DNA of 33,618 nt from Actinomycetospora sp. NBRC 106375 (lineage in GTDB: Bacteria; Actinomycetota; Actinomycetes; Mycobacteriales; Pseudonocardiaceae), in contig NZ_BSTS01000032.1 in assembly GCF_030269665.1 (NCBI RefSeq), forward strand, positions 1 through 33,618, given 5' to 3'. Below the pieces are notes generated by a model. It saw only the letters and a program-made list of their open reading frames with translations. It was not told where the DNA came from and made no database searches. A program made the translations under genes and the position numbers. Below, piece after piece: positions 16,967-25,432 of the stretch; the first letter of the stretch is position 1, and every line of letters starts with the position of its first letter.

Positions 16967-18177
16967 ACGGGAACTGTGCCATACGCGCCCCCGCGCGCCG
17001 CCGCGACGCCCGGGGCGAGGCGATCACGGAGTCGGGCCGCGGAGGTGCTCCGTCCCCGGGTGCGGGCCGGGGCGGGCGCGCCCGGCCAGGACCCGTCGGC
17101 CGCGGCGTCGAGCAGCCCGAGCACGGCCCGGGCGACGGTCTGCGGGCGTTCGATCTGGGCGACGTGCCCGACGTCGGGCAGGCGCAGGAGCCGGCCCGCC
17201 GGGAGCGCGGCCGCGGTGCGCGCCGCGCGGTACACGCCGACGAGACGGTCGACCTCGCCCCACACCACGAGGCTCGGCACGGTGACCTGCGCCGCCGCGG
17301 CCCACAGCGAGCGCTGCGACGGGGCGAACCAGGTGCCGAGCAGCCCGACGAACGAGCGGTGCAGGGCCTCGGGCGCCCACCCCAGCGTCGCGCGCTCCTC
17401 GGCCTCCTCGGCCGCCATCGCGAAGGCGCGCGGGCCGACGCGCCCGGGGTCGGCGTGGCAGAGCGCCATCGTGAACGCGAGGCGCTCGCGCGGCGTGCGG
17501 GCGTCCTGCTCGGCCCGGGCGCGCCCGCCGACCACCGGCAGCAGGGCCAGCGCCGCCCGCTTCCCGCCGAGGCGCGAGGGCAGCGGGCGCAGGTCGGGCA
17601 TCGCGGGGCTGACGAGGGTCAGCGTCCGGACGAGGTCGGGCCGGGCCGAGGCCGCCAGCAGCGACACCGCGCCGCCCAGCGAGTTGCCGAGCAGGTGCAC
17701 CGGACCGCTGCCCTGCCGGCGCAGGTCCTCGAGGTAGGCGGTGAGCGTGGCCGCGTGCGCCGTCGGCCGGTAGTCGCCGGTCGCCGGCGGCGGGGTGCGC
17801 CCGAAGCCGGGCAGATCCACCGCGAGCCCGCGGCAGCGGGCCGAGAGCGCGCCGGCCAGCTCGGTCCAGTTGTTCGACGAGCCGCCGAGGCCGTGGACGT
17901 ACACGGCGGTCTCCCCCGCCGGGCCCGGCGTCTCGCGCACGTGCAGCGTCGACTCCCCGACCGTCACCTCCCGCCCCGGCCAGTACGGCGTCGGGGCCGC
18001 GGCGTCGCCCATCGGGCCCAGCGCCGAGACCGGGGCCAGGGGGACGTCGGTGGCGCGACCGCCGGCGGGGTCGACGGCGTGATCGGCAGGATGGCCGACG
18101 GGTGACGGTCCGGTGGACGGCACGGGGCGGCGGATGATCACGGGCACCATGATGCGGTAGCGAGGTGACGGCGTCAC
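16963..18177 (-). CDS. Alpha/beta hydrolase
   Basis: A 404-residue protein from the GTG at 18177. The catalytic triad is visible: the nucleophile serine in GNSLGG, aspartate in WGEVDRLV, and histidine in LPDVGHVAQIE. HGLGGSSNNW supplies the oxyanion hole. The first 60 or so residues are low-complexity and could be non-coding, since ATG 18150 and ATG 18012 (before GDAAAPTPYW) are in-frame alternatives; no start has a convincing ribosome-binding site. The last 50 residues are also Ala/Arg/Pro-rich. The substrate is unknown (ester, epoxide or C-C hydrolase are all possible). It overlaps the DUF3152 gene by four bases and is divergent from the TetR gene, which could regulate it. Confidence 0.85.
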   Translation of the reverse strand: MTPSPRYRIMVPVIIRRPVPSTGPSPVGHPADHAVDPAGGRATDVPLAPVSALGPMGDAAAPTPYWPGREVTVGESTLHVRETPGPAGETAVYVHGLGGSSNNWTELAGALSARCRGLAVDLPGFGRTPPPATGDYRPTAHAATLTAYLEDLRRQGSGPVHLLGNSLGGAVSLLAASARPDLVRTLTLVSPAMPDLRPLPSRLGGKRAALALLPVVGGRARAEQDARTPRERLAFTMALCHADPGRVGPRAFAMAAEEAEERATLGWAPEALHRSFVGLLGTWFAPSQRSLWAAAAQVTVPSLVVWGEVDRLVGVYRAARTAAALPAGRLLRLPDVGHVAQIERPQTVARAVLGLLDAAADGSWPGAPAPARTRGRSTSAARLRDRLAPGVAAARGGAYGTVPV

Positions 18178-18318
18178 GGTGACATCCGGATGAACGCGGA
18201 CCGACGGGTAACAACACGCGTGGCGGGACCGGCGCGGGCGTCACCCGATGGGTAGGGTCATCCGTCCGAGGCGGTCGAGAACCGTGCCGCCGCGCGAAGG
18301 GTGTCTGGGGGCGGGGGA

Positions 18319-18960
18319 ATGAACGGGCAGGCGAGCCCTCCGGAGAGCCCGGGTGTCGCTGCGGGACGGCCGCGGATGACGCGGTCCGCGCGCCGGGCGC
18401 AGCTGCTCGAGGCGGCGCGCGAGGTGTTCGGCGGCCGCGGGTACCACGCGGCGGCGATGGACGAGATCGCCGAGCGGGCCGGGGTCAGCAAGCCGGTGCT
18501 CTACCAGCACTTCCCCGGCAAGCTCGACCTCTACCGGGCGCTGGTGCAGGGCGCGGCCGACGACATGGTGCGCACCGTGCGCGCGGCGATCCGCTCGACC
18601 ACGGACAACAAGGCCCGCGTCCAGGCGACGATCCAGGCCTACTTCGACGTCGTGTCGTCCCGCGACGGCGCCATGCGCCTCGTGTTCGAGACCGACACCC
18701 GCGCGACCCCCGAGATCGCGGGGCTGGTCGACAAGGCGACGTCCGACTGCATCGACGCGGTCACCGAGGCCGTCACCACGGACGCGGGACTCGAGCCGGA
18801 ACGGGCCCGGCTGCTCGCCGTCGGGCTGGTCGGCCTGTCGACCACCGCGGCGCGCTACTGGCTCGACGCCGGGCTGCAGCCCCCGCGCGAGGACGCGATC
18901 ACGCTGATGTCCCAGCTCGCCTGGCGCGGCATCGGCGGGTTCCCCCGACAGGAGGGATGA
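18319..18960 (+). CDS. TetR-family transcriptional regulator
   Basis: A 213-residue regulator. The N-terminal helix-turn-helix reads RRAQLLEAAREVFGGRGYHA, then MDEIAERAGVSKPVLYQHF and the GKLDLYRALV cap that is standard for TetR proteins. The C-terminal ligand and dimer domain includes a RLVFETDTRATPEIAG segment. The ATG at 18319 is preferred over GTG 18301 because a GGGGGCGGGGGA purine-rich site lies just before it. The first 25 residues precede the DNA-binding domain. It corresponds in position and length to the Rv3208-type regulator. It is divergent from the alpha/beta hydrolase-DUF3152 pair, with a TAGGGT -10-like element at 18253-18258 in the shared gap. Confidence 0.93.
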   Translation: MNGQASPPESPGVAAGRPRMTRSARRAQLLEAAREVFGGRGYHAAAMDEIAERAGVSKPVLYQHFPGKLDLYRALVQGAADDMVRTVRAAIRSTTDNKARVQATIQAYFDVVSSRDGAMRLVFETDTRATPEIAGLVDKATSDCIDAVTEAVTTDAGLEPERARLLAVGLVGLSTTAARYWLDAGLQPPREDAITLMSQLAWRGIGGFPRQEG

Positions 18961-18978
18961 CAGCCAGGAGGGGTGAGA

Positions 18979-19005
18979 GCCGGGGCGGGTCGCACCCGCC
19001 CCGGC
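18979..19005. terminator. Hairpin terminator after the TetR gene
   Basis: Perfect 12-bp arms (18979-18990 and 18994-19005) with a 3-nt loop CGC lie between the convergent TetR and DUF3107 genes. There is no U tract to speak of, which is common in GC-rich actinobacteria. Confidence 0.75.
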
Positions 19006-19039
19006 GTCGTTCCCCGCGTGATCTCCCCGGGCGTGGCGC

Positions 19040-19270
19040 TCAGGCGCCGACGCCGAAGCCCACGCGGCGGCCCTCGCCGGGGCCGATCTCCACGTAGGCG
19101 ATGCGGGCCGCGGGGATGATGTACCGGCGGCCCTTGTCGTCGGAGAGCGCGAGCGTGCCGCCGTTCGAGGCCAGCGCCTCGTCGACGAGGCCCTGCACCT
19201 CCTCGGGCGACTGGTCGCTCGCGACCACGAGCTCGCGGGGGCTCTCCGCCACGCCGATCTTGACCTCCAC
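19040..19270 (-). CDS. DUF3107 small conserved protein (TB9.4-like)
   Basis: A 76-residue soluble protein that begins MEVKIGVAESPRELV and ends YVEIGPGEGRRVGFGVG, closely matching the actinobacterial DUF3107 family typified by M. tuberculosis TB9.4 (Rv3208A). It looks like a compact alpha/beta fold with no transmembrane segment and no recognisable catalytic motif. Function unknown. The ATG at 19270 is the only sensible start. It lies beside the TetR gene as in mycobacteria, but convergent with it here. Confidence 0.9.
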   Translation of the reverse strand: MEVKIGVAESPRELVVASDQSPEEVQGLVDEALASNGGTLALSDDKGRRYIIPAARIAYVEIGPGEGRRVGFGVGA

Positions 19271-19366
19271 GCGTTCCTCCGCTCAGCACGTCCGTCGCTG
19301 CACCCGTCGCTGCAGTGCCCGCGCGAGGCTAGTCCACCGCGGCGATCGGCCGGGGCCTCCCGGGGC

Positions 19367-20050
19367 CTACAGGCCCAGCGCGTGGATGCGCTTCGTGTGC
19401 CGCGACTTCAGGGCCTTGAACACGGTGGCGCGCGCCGTCCCGCCGAGCAGCGCCGCCGCGGCGTCCGGGTGCTCGTCGAGCACCTCGTCGGCCGCGGCGA
19501 GCGTCTCGCCCAGCAGGCGACGTCCCCAGAGGGCCAGCCGGCCGCGGGTCTGGTCGTCGACGGCGACGTCGGCCACCGCGCGCTCGGCGAACGCGTCGAA
19601 CCCGCTCTCGCCCGCCGCCTCTCGTCCGGCGTCGGGGCCGCGCAGCAGCTCGGCGTCCTGGTCGTCCGAGACCGCTCCCGAAGCCGCCCCCGTCGCCGCC
19701 ACGAGGTCCACGGCCAGGGTGCGCGCGACGTAGGCGCCGACGAGCGCCTCGCCCCAGTCGCGCGACGCGGTCCGGGCGGCGAAGGCGTCGAGGACGGCCG
19801 CGAACGGCGTCATCGCCGTGACGAGGTCCACACCCCGCCCGGTGAGGTGGGCGCGGACCCGCTCGACGTGGGCCATCTCGACCGCGGCGAGCGCCGCCAT
19901 CTCGGCGCGCCCCGTCAGGTCCGGGGCGAGGGCGGCGTCGGCGGCGAGGCGCGTGAACGCCGTGAGGGCGCCGTACGCGACCGCGCCGAGGAGGTCGACG
20001 GGCGGGGCGGCGGGGGCCGTGGTCGCGGGTCCGTTGTCGCGCTCGGTCAC
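19367..20050 (-). CDS. Ferritin-like (MiaE-type fold) protein, Rv3210c-like
   Basis: A 227-residue, mainly alpha-helical protein. EMAALAAVEMAHVERVRAH (about residues 50-68) carries the Glu and ExxH pattern of ferritin-like di-iron proteins; the second half has fewer clear ligands, so metal binding is not certain. By position it matches the Rv3210c-type gene, annotated in this family as ferritin-like or tRNA hydroxylase-like; the reaction is unknown. The GTG at 20050 gives a length near that of the mycobacterial protein; the frame stays open upstream into the divergent rhlE leader, which is not coding on this strand. The C-terminus ends in a basic KSRHTKRIHALGL segment. Confidence 0.82.
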   Translation of the reverse strand: MTERDNGPATTAPAAPPVDLLGAVAYGALTAFTRLAADAALAPDLTGRAEMAALAAVEMAHVERVRAHLTGRGVDLVTAMTPFAAVLDAFAARTASRDWGEALVGAYVARTLAVDLVAATGAASGAVSDDQDAELLRGPDAGREAAGESGFDAFAERAVADVAVDDQTRGRLALWGRRLLGETLAAADEVLDEHPDAAAALLGGTARATVFKALKSRHTKRIHALGL

Positions 20051-20389
20051 GGCGGACCAGCCTAGGGGGCCGCGGGGCTCCCGCGGCGCGTTCCCACCGG
20101 CGGTGACGCGTCCGTCACGGGTCGCCAGGTACCATGGTGGCGTTCCGCGGTGCATGCACCGTCGCCGACCACCAAGGTCGCCGTCGTGCGCGGTGTGCAC
20201 AGCGGAGCGCAACCGAGCGTGCGGGCGCCTCCACCGGCTCTCCCGCGTCCGGTGACGGTGGTCCGGCCCCGACGACGGGGCGCGGGCCACGCACCCCAGA
20301 GACGTGCACCGTCGCCGACCCCGACGTGGTCGAGCCAGCCGGCCCGCCTCGCGCGCACGAGCCGCGAGAGAGGCAGACCCCTGACCACC
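20051..20389. promoter_or_regulatory. rhlE promoter and long 5' leader (339 bp)
   Basis: No separate gene is supported. A TACCAT -10-like element lies at 20130-20135. GTGACG-CGTC-CGTCAC (20103-20118) is a dyad just upstream of it. The presumed leader holds a perfect 12-bp palindrome GGTGCATGCACC (20149-20160). It also holds an exact 16-bp direct repeat, TGCACCGTCGCCGACC, at 20155-20170 and 20305-20320. A leader of about 240 nt upstream of an RNA helicase suggests control at the RNA level; this is inferred. Confidence 0.5.
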
Positions 20390-22135
20390 GTGACCACCGA
20401 CTCCCCGTCCTCGCCCGAGGACACCGACGAGCCGGTCGCCGAGCCGCTGCACGCCGGCGCCCCCGTCGACGAGGAATCCCCCACCTTCGCCGAGCTCGGC
20501 GTCGACCCGAAGATCGTCTCGGCGCTGAGCCGCGCCGGCATCGAGCGCACGTTCGCCATCCAGGAACTGACGCTGCCGCTGGCGCTGGCCGGCGAGGACG
20601 TCATCGGCCAGGCCCGCACGGGCACCGGCAAGACCCTCGGCTTCGGCGTCCCGCTCCTGCAGCGCCTGGGCACGCCGGGCGACGGCACGCCGAAGGCGCT
20701 GGTCGTCGTCCCGACCCGCGAGCTGTGCGTGCAGGTCGCCAAGGACATCGAGGGCGCCGCGGTCGACGTGGGCACCCGCGTCGTGTCCATCTACGGCGGC
20801 CGCCCCTACGAGAACCAGATCGCCGCGCTGCAGCGCGGTGTCGACCTGGTGGTCGGCACCCCCGGCCGGCTGCTCGACCTCGCCCAGCAGGGCCACCTGG
20901 TGCTCGCGAAGGTCGCCGGGCTGGTGCTCGACGAGGCCGACGAGATGCTCGACCTGGGCTTCCTGCCCGACGTCGAGCGCATCCTCGGCATGCTCCCGGA
21001 GAAGCGCCAGACGATGCTCTTCTCGGCGACGATGCCCGGCCCGATCATCACGCTGTCGCGCACCTTCCTGACCCAGCCGACCCACATCCGGGCCGAGCAG
21101 GTCGACGCGAGCGCGATCGGCGAGAAGACCGCGCAGTTCGTCTACCGTGCCCACGCGCTCGACAAGGTCGAGATGCTGGCGCGCACCCTCCAGGCCACCG
21201 ACCGCGGCGCCACGATGGTGTTCACGCGCACCAAGCGCACCGCGAGCAAGGTCTCCGAGGAGCTGGCCGAGCGCGGGTTCGCGGTCGGCGCCGTCCACGG
21301 CGACCTCGGCCAGGGCGCCCGCGAGCACGCCCTGCGGGCCTTCCGCGACGGGCGCATCGACGTGCTGGTCTGCACCGACGTCGCCGCCCGCGGCATCGAC
21401 GTCACCGGCGTCACGCACGTCATCAACTACCAGTGCCCGGACGACGCCAAGACCTACATCCACCGCATCGGGCGCACCGGCCGGGCGGGGAAGACGGGCA
21501 TCGCGGTGACGCTCGTCGACTGGGACGACATCCCGAAGTGGAAGACGATCTCCGACGACCTGGGCCTCGGCGCCCCGGAGCCGCCGGAGACCTACTCCAG
21601 CTCGCCGCACCTCTACGCCGACCTCGGCATCCCGGACGACGCCCGCGGGCGCGTCGCGCGGCGGCGCCGCCCGGCCGAGGAGGAGGCCGAGGACGGCCCG
21701 ACCCGCGAGACTGGCGGACGCCGGTCGTCCGGCCGGTCCCGCGCGCGCGGTCGCGGCAGTGGCGGCAGTGGTGGCGGTGCCTCCGGCGGGGACGACGAGA
21801 CCGAGTCGTCCGACGGCGACGGTTCCGGTCGCCGCGGCCGGCGCTCGCGCTCGCGCACCCGCCGGCGCAACGGCGAGGTCGTGGCCGGCAGCGAGGACGG
21901 CGCCGAGGGCGCCGACGACTCCGGGAGCACCGACGCCGCCGCGGAGCGCACCGAGGAGGCCTCGGACGACGCCGACACGTCCGACACCTCCGAGACCGCC
22001 GAGACCTCCGACGGGAACGGCCGTCGTCGTCGGCGCCGTCGCGGCGGCCGCGGTGGGTCGCGCTCCGGGTCGGCCGAGGCCACGGAGACGGCGACCACGT
22101 CGACCGAGCCGGCCGCCGCCTCGGCGGGCGAGTAA
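20390..22135 (+). CDS. rhlE: DEAD-box ATP-dependent RNA helicase
   Basis: A 581-residue helicase with both RecA-like domains and a long basic-acidic tail. Visible motifs are the Q-motif (FAELGV...FAIQELTLPLAL), ARTGTGKT (motif I), PTREL (Ia), GTPGRL (Ib), DEAD (II), SATM (III), HGDLGQ, DVAARGIDV (V) and HRIGRTGRAG (VI). The last 150 residues alternate Arg/Gly-rich runs with Asp/Ser/Thr-rich stretches, probably a disordered RNA-binding tail. The start is unclear: GTG 20390 is conservative, but the only good ribosome-binding site (GAGAGAGG, 20366-20373) is ideally spaced for a CTG at 20381. The position matches Rv3211. Likely roles are RNA unwinding in ribosome assembly or decay. Confidence 0.93.
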   Translation: MTTDSPSSPEDTDEPVAEPLHAGAPVDEESPTFAELGVDPKIVSALSRAGIERTFAIQELTLPLALAGEDVIGQARTGTGKTLGFGVPLLQRLGTPGDGTPKALVVVPTRELCVQVAKDIEGAAVDVGTRVVSIYGGRPYENQIAALQRGVDLVVGTPGRLLDLAQQGHLVLAKVAGLVLDEADEMLDLGFLPDVERILGMLPEKRQTMLFSATMPGPIITLSRTFLTQPTHIRAEQVDASAIGEKTAQFVYRAHALDKVEMLARTLQATDRGATMVFTRTKRTASKVSEELAERGFAVGAVHGDLGQGAREHALRAFRDGRIDVLVCTDVAARGIDVTGVTHVINYQCPDDAKTYIHRIGRTGRAGKTGIAVTLVDWDDIPKWKTISDDLGLGAPEPPETYSSSPHLYADLGIPDDARGRVARRRRPAEEEAEDGPTRETGGRRSSGRSRARGRGSGGSGGGASGGDDETESSDGDGSGRRGRRSRSRTRRRNGEVVAGSEDGAEGADDSGSTDAAAERTEEASDDADTSDTSETAETSDGNGRRRRRRRGGRGGSRSGSAEATETATTSTEPAAASAGE

Positions 22136-22146
22136 CTCCGGCGCCG

Positions 22147-23472
22147 GTGGGCTCACCGACGTCGACGGACCCGGACCCCTCCGCCTCCCCGGAGCCGGAG
22201 GGGCGGGTCCGGATCCCGCCGGCCGAGCGGCGCCGTCGCGGCGATCTCGTGGCGATCTCGCTGATCGCGGTCGCCGCGGTCGTCGGCACGCTGCTGGTGC
22301 TGGCCTCCGGCGACGCCGAGCACACCGAGGACCGGGTGGCGACGACGCCGCTGTCGGCGCTCCCGGACGGGCCGCTGCCGACGGCGCTGACCGAGGCGTG
22401 GCGCGCCGAGAGCCCGGCGACGCCTGCGCCCCTGGCCATCGGGCCCGCGGTGGTCACCGCGGGCCCCGACGGCGTCGTCGGCCACGACCCGCTCACCGGC
22501 CGCGAGGCCTGGAGCTACCGCCGCCCCGAGCTGCCGTGCACGGTCGGCTCGGGGTTCGGTGACGTCCTCGCGGTCTTCCGCACGCAGGGCGCGCTGGGCA
22601 CCTGGTGCTCCGACGTGGCGGCCCTCGAGCCGGACACCGGCGCCCGCGGCCCCGCCCGCAACGCCGACCTGCGGGACGGCACACGCCTGCTCGCCGACCG
22701 CGACCACGTCACCGGGACGGGCACCGACCACGTCGAGACCTGGCGCTCCGACCTCGTGCTCACCACGGAGGTCGGGCGGATCACCACGCCGGTGCAGCCG
22801 CCCGACGCCCAGCCGCGCGCGGGCTGCACCAACGGCTCCGTCGCGGTCGGCGGCGGCACGGTCGGCATGATCCAGCGCTGCCCCGGCGAGGACTCCGACC
22901 GCCTCACGGTCGTCGACGCCGACCCCCAGAGCTCGGAGAAGCCCGAGGAGCGCTCCTCGCAGCTGCTCGGCGTGCGCGGCGCCCGGCTGGTCGCGCTCAC
23001 CGACCAGCGCGCCGCGTGGGCCGCCCCGGACGGCACGCTGCACGTCGTCGGGACGTCGCCCGACACCGTCGACCTGCCCGCCGCCGTGGTCCCGCTCGGG
23101 GCCGCCGCGGGCCCGACGACCGACCCGCCCGGCCTCGCGGCGGCCGTGCGCCCGGTCGGCCCGGTGCTGCTGTGGTGGACGGGCACCGCGACCGTCGCCC
23201 TCGACGGCGGCGACCTCACCCCCCGCTGGACCGTGCCGGGCGCGCTCGGCGCCGGCGCCGCCTGGCCGGGCAGCGCGCCGGCCACGGCGGCCCTCGTGCC
23301 CGTGGCCGAGGGGCTCGCCGTGCTGGACGCGACCACCGGCGCCCCGCGCGGGCCCGTGATCCCCGTCGCCCGCGCGCTGCCGGCCGGCACCCCCGTCACC
23401 GTGGCCACCACCGGCACCGTCGTGGTGGAGCTGCGCGGGTCGACGGTCGTCGCGCTGCGCCCGCCGGGCTGA
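22147..23472 (+). CDS. Membrane-anchored PQQ-like beta-propeller protein (Rv3212-like)
   Basis: A 441-residue protein with a cytoplasmic N-terminal stretch, one transmembrane helix (about 33-55) and an extracellular domain of about 380 residues. The outer domain repeats short motifs of the type DPLTGREAW, LEPDTGARG and LDATTGAPRG, in which a strand ends in Asp/Thr-Gly. These are characteristic of PQQ-like beta-propeller blades. The blades are degenerate, so a structural or binding role is more likely than an enzymatic one. The GTG at 22147 is chosen; it lies 11 bp after the rhlE stop, so the two form an operon as with Rv3211-Rv3212. Function unknown. Confidence 0.78.
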   Translation: MGSPTSTDPDPSASPEPEGRVRIPPAERRRRGDLVAISLIAVAAVVGTLLVLASGDAEHTEDRVATTPLSALPDGPLPTALTEAWRAESPATPAPLAIGPAVVTAGPDGVVGHDPLTGREAWSYRRPELPCTVGSGFGDVLAVFRTQGALGTWCSDVAALEPDTGARGPARNADLRDGTRLLADRDHVTGTGTDHVETWRSDLVLTTEVGRITTPVQPPDAQPRAGCTNGSVAVGGGTVGMIQRCPGEDSDRLTVVDADPQSSEKPEERSSQLLGVRGARLVALTDQRAAWAAPDGTLHVVGTSPDTVDLPAAVVPLGAAAGPTTDPPGLAAAVRPVGPVLLWWTGTATVALDGGDLTPRWTVPGALGAGAAWPGSAPATAALVPVAEGLAVLDATTGAPRGPVIPVARALPAGTPVTVATTGTVVVELRGSTVVALRPPG

Positions 23473-23521
23473 CGCCCGTTCGGCGACCCGGAGCGTCGCG
23501 GGATGGGGCAGACTGACCGAG

Positions 23522-24532
23522 GTGGGACGCCCCGACACCCCCGAGCGCGCCGGCGACCCAGCGGCCGCGTCGGCCACCGGATCGAACGGCGTGCCGGCGA
23601 CGCGTGCGCCCGACGCGACCCCGGCGGCGGTCCCGGCCGGGCGGGGCGAGGCCCAGTGCCACCCGCACGCCGCCTACGGCGTCACGATCCGGTCGGAGCT
23701 CGGCCCCCTCGCGGCCCTGCGCGCGGACCCGGACGCCGACACCGCGCTCGGGGGCACGCCGGCCACCGCGGTGCTCGTGCCCGGGTACTCGGGCTCCAAG
23801 GAGGACTTCGCCCCGCTCATCGACGCGATCACCGCGGGCGGCATCGGGGTGCTGGCGCTCGACCTGCCCGGGCAGTACGAGTCACCGGGGCCGGAGGTCG
23901 AGACCGACTACCACCCGGCGCGGCTCGGGCCCGTGATCGCGGGGATCGTCGCCGACGAGGAGGCCGCCGGACGGCGCGTGCTGCTGCTCGGGCACTCCTA
24001 CGGCGGGCTCGTCGCGCGGGCCGCGGTGCTCGCGGGGGCGTCGGTGCGCGGACTCACCCTCATGGACACCGGTCCCGGCGAGCTGCCGATGGGCCGGCGG
24101 CGCACCCAGCTCGACGTGCTCGAGCCCGTGCTGCGCCGCCGCGGGATCGACGCGGTGATCGCGCTGCGCGATGCGGGCGGCGAGTGGTCGTCCACCGACC
24201 CGCAGGTCGTGGCGCTGCTGCGCGAACGCCTGCGGCGCTCGACGGTCGCCGGGCTGCTCGGGATGGGCGACGCGCTGCGCGCCGAGCAGGACCGCACCGC
24301 CGAGCTGGTCGCCGCCGTCCGCACCCGGCGCGTGCCGTGCCTCGTCGTCTGCGGGCTCGAGGACGACGCCTGGCCGGTGAGCATGCAGCGCACGATGGCC
24401 GACCGGCTCGAGGCCGAGTTCGCCGCCGTCCCGCGCGCCGCGCACGCCCCGAACGTCGAGAACCCGGCGGCGCTGCTCGACGTCCTCGTGCCCACGTGGC
24501 GGACCTGGCTGCGGGACGACATCCTCGGGTGA
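23522..24532 (+). CDS. Alpha/beta hydrolase
   Basis: A 336-residue hydrolase. The oxyanion-hole region is VPGYSGSKEDF, the nucleophile elbow is LLGHSYGGLVA, the acid is probably in CGLEDDAWP, and the histidine is in AAHAPNVENP. The first 45 residues are low-complexity (Ala/Pro/Gly) before the fold begins near HPHAAYGVTIRSELG. The GTG at 23522 lies 49 bp after the beta-propeller gene. The stop overlaps the ATG of the next gene by one base (TGATG), so hydrolase and oxygenase are translationally coupled. The substrate cannot be read from sequence. Confidence 0.88.
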   Translation: MGRPDTPERAGDPAAASATGSNGVPATRAPDATPAAVPAGRGEAQCHPHAAYGVTIRSELGPLAALRADPDADTALGGTPATAVLVPGYSGSKEDFAPLIDAITAGGIGVLALDLPGQYESPGPEVETDYHPARLGPVIAGIVADEEAAGRRVLLLGHSYGGLVARAAVLAGASVRGLTLMDTGPGELPMGRRRTQLDVLEPVLRRRGIDAVIALRDAGGEWSSTDPQVVALLRERLRRSTVAGLLGMGDALRAEQDRTAELVAAVRTRRVPCLVVCGLEDDAWPVSMQRTMADRLEAEFAAVPRAAHAPNVENPAALLDVLVPTWRTWLRDDILG

Positions 24533-25359
24533 TGCGCCCGAACGACCCGGCCGACGGCTACTTCGGGCCCGGCAGCGTGACCTGGCGGGTGCTCGCCGAC
24601 CCCGCCGCCGGTCCGGGCGGGCTCTCGGCGCTCTTCCTGCAGGCCCTGCACCCGCTCGCGATGGCCGGGGTCTCGGAGCACTCGGACTTCGACACCGCCT
24701 TCTGGCCGCGGATGCAGCGCACCGCCGAGTACGTGATGACGGTGACGTACGCGGGCCGCGACGACGTCGACGCCGCCGCGGCCCGGGTGCGCCGCGCCCA
24801 CGAGTACGTGCGCGGCACCGACCCCGTCACCGGCCGGCCCTACGCCGCCGGCGACGCGGATCTCCTGCGCTGGGTGCACGTCACCGAGGTCAGCTCGTTC
24901 CTCGAGGCGGTGCGCCGCGCCGGCGCGCCGATCAGCGACGCGGAGGCCGACGAGTACTACAGCGAGCAGGTCGTCGCCGCCCGCCTCCTGGGCGCCACGG
25001 ACGTCCCCGCCAGCCGGGCCGAGGTCGCCGACTACGTCGCCGACGTGCGCCGCCGCGACCTGCGCGCCTCGCCCACCAGCCGCGCCGCCGCCCTGCGCCT
25101 GCTCGTCCCCCCGATGTCGCTGCGCACCACGGTCACCACCCCGGCCCGCCCGGCGTGGACCGCCGTCGCCGCCCTCGGCTTCGCCCTCCAGCCGCGCTGG
25201 GCGCGCCGGATGCACGGCGTGCCCGTCCTGCCGACGACGGACCTCGGCGCGACGCTGACGATCCGCGCCCTGCGCGCCGCGGTCCTGCGGCTGCCCGAGG
25301 ACTGGCGCCACGGACCGCTGGCGCGCGAGGCCCTGGCGCGGGAGCGCGCGGCGTCCTGA
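24532..25359 (+). CDS. MpaB/latex-clearing-like oxygenase (DUF2236)
   Basis: A 275-residue protein of the oxygenase MpaB family (DUF2236), whose best-known relatives are the rubber-cleaving latex-clearing protein and fungal MpaB. Family features visible are the opening GYFGPGSVTWRVLADP, LFLQALHPLAMAGVSEHSD with a histidine near the expected haem site, and WVHVTEVSSFLEAV with another conserved histidine. No signal peptide is seen, so it is probably cytoplasmic. The ATG at 24532 overlaps the preceding hydrolase stop by one base. Haem dependence and substrate are inferred from the family; the coupled hydrolase may act on the same compound. A hairpin follows 13 bp downstream. Confidence 0.85.
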   Translation: MRPNDPADGYFGPGSVTWRVLADPAAGPGGLSALFLQALHPLAMAGVSEHSDFDTAFWPRMQRTAEYVMTVTYAGRDDVDAAAARVRRAHEYVRGTDPVTGRPYAAGDADLLRWVHVTEVSSFLEAVRRAGAPISDAEADEYYSEQVVAARLLGATDVPASRAEVADYVADVRRRDLRASPTSRAAALRLLVPPMSLRTTVTTPARPAWTAVAALGFALQPRWARRMHGVPVLPTTDLGATLTIRALRAAVLRLPEDWRHGPLAREALARERAAS

Positions 25360-25372
25360 GCGCCGAGAGGTT

Positions 25373-25395
25373 GCAGCGAACGTGCTGTTCGCTGC
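25373..25395. terminator. Hairpin between convergent transcription units
   Basis: GCAGCGAAC and GTTCGCTGC arms (9 bp) enclose the loop GTGCT. It lies between the MpaB-like gene (+) and the membrane-protein gene (-). TTCT follows on the plus strand. Its GCAGCG arm resembles the arms of the hairpins at 10366 and 14536. Confidence 0.65.
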
Positions 25396-25432
25396 TTCTA
25401 CGCGCGCGAAGTCCCCGTTCGCACCTCGATCC

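Noticed and set aside
20150..20389. N-terminal extension of RhlE from GTG 20150
   Set aside because: The extra 80 residues are Pro/Arg-rich, contain the leader repeat and match no helicase N-terminus; the ribosome-binding site is near 20370.
19367..22156. 929-residue minus-strand ORF covering the rhlE region
   Set aside because: Only its last 227 residues (the ferritin-like protein) are protein-like; the rest is antisense to the helicase.
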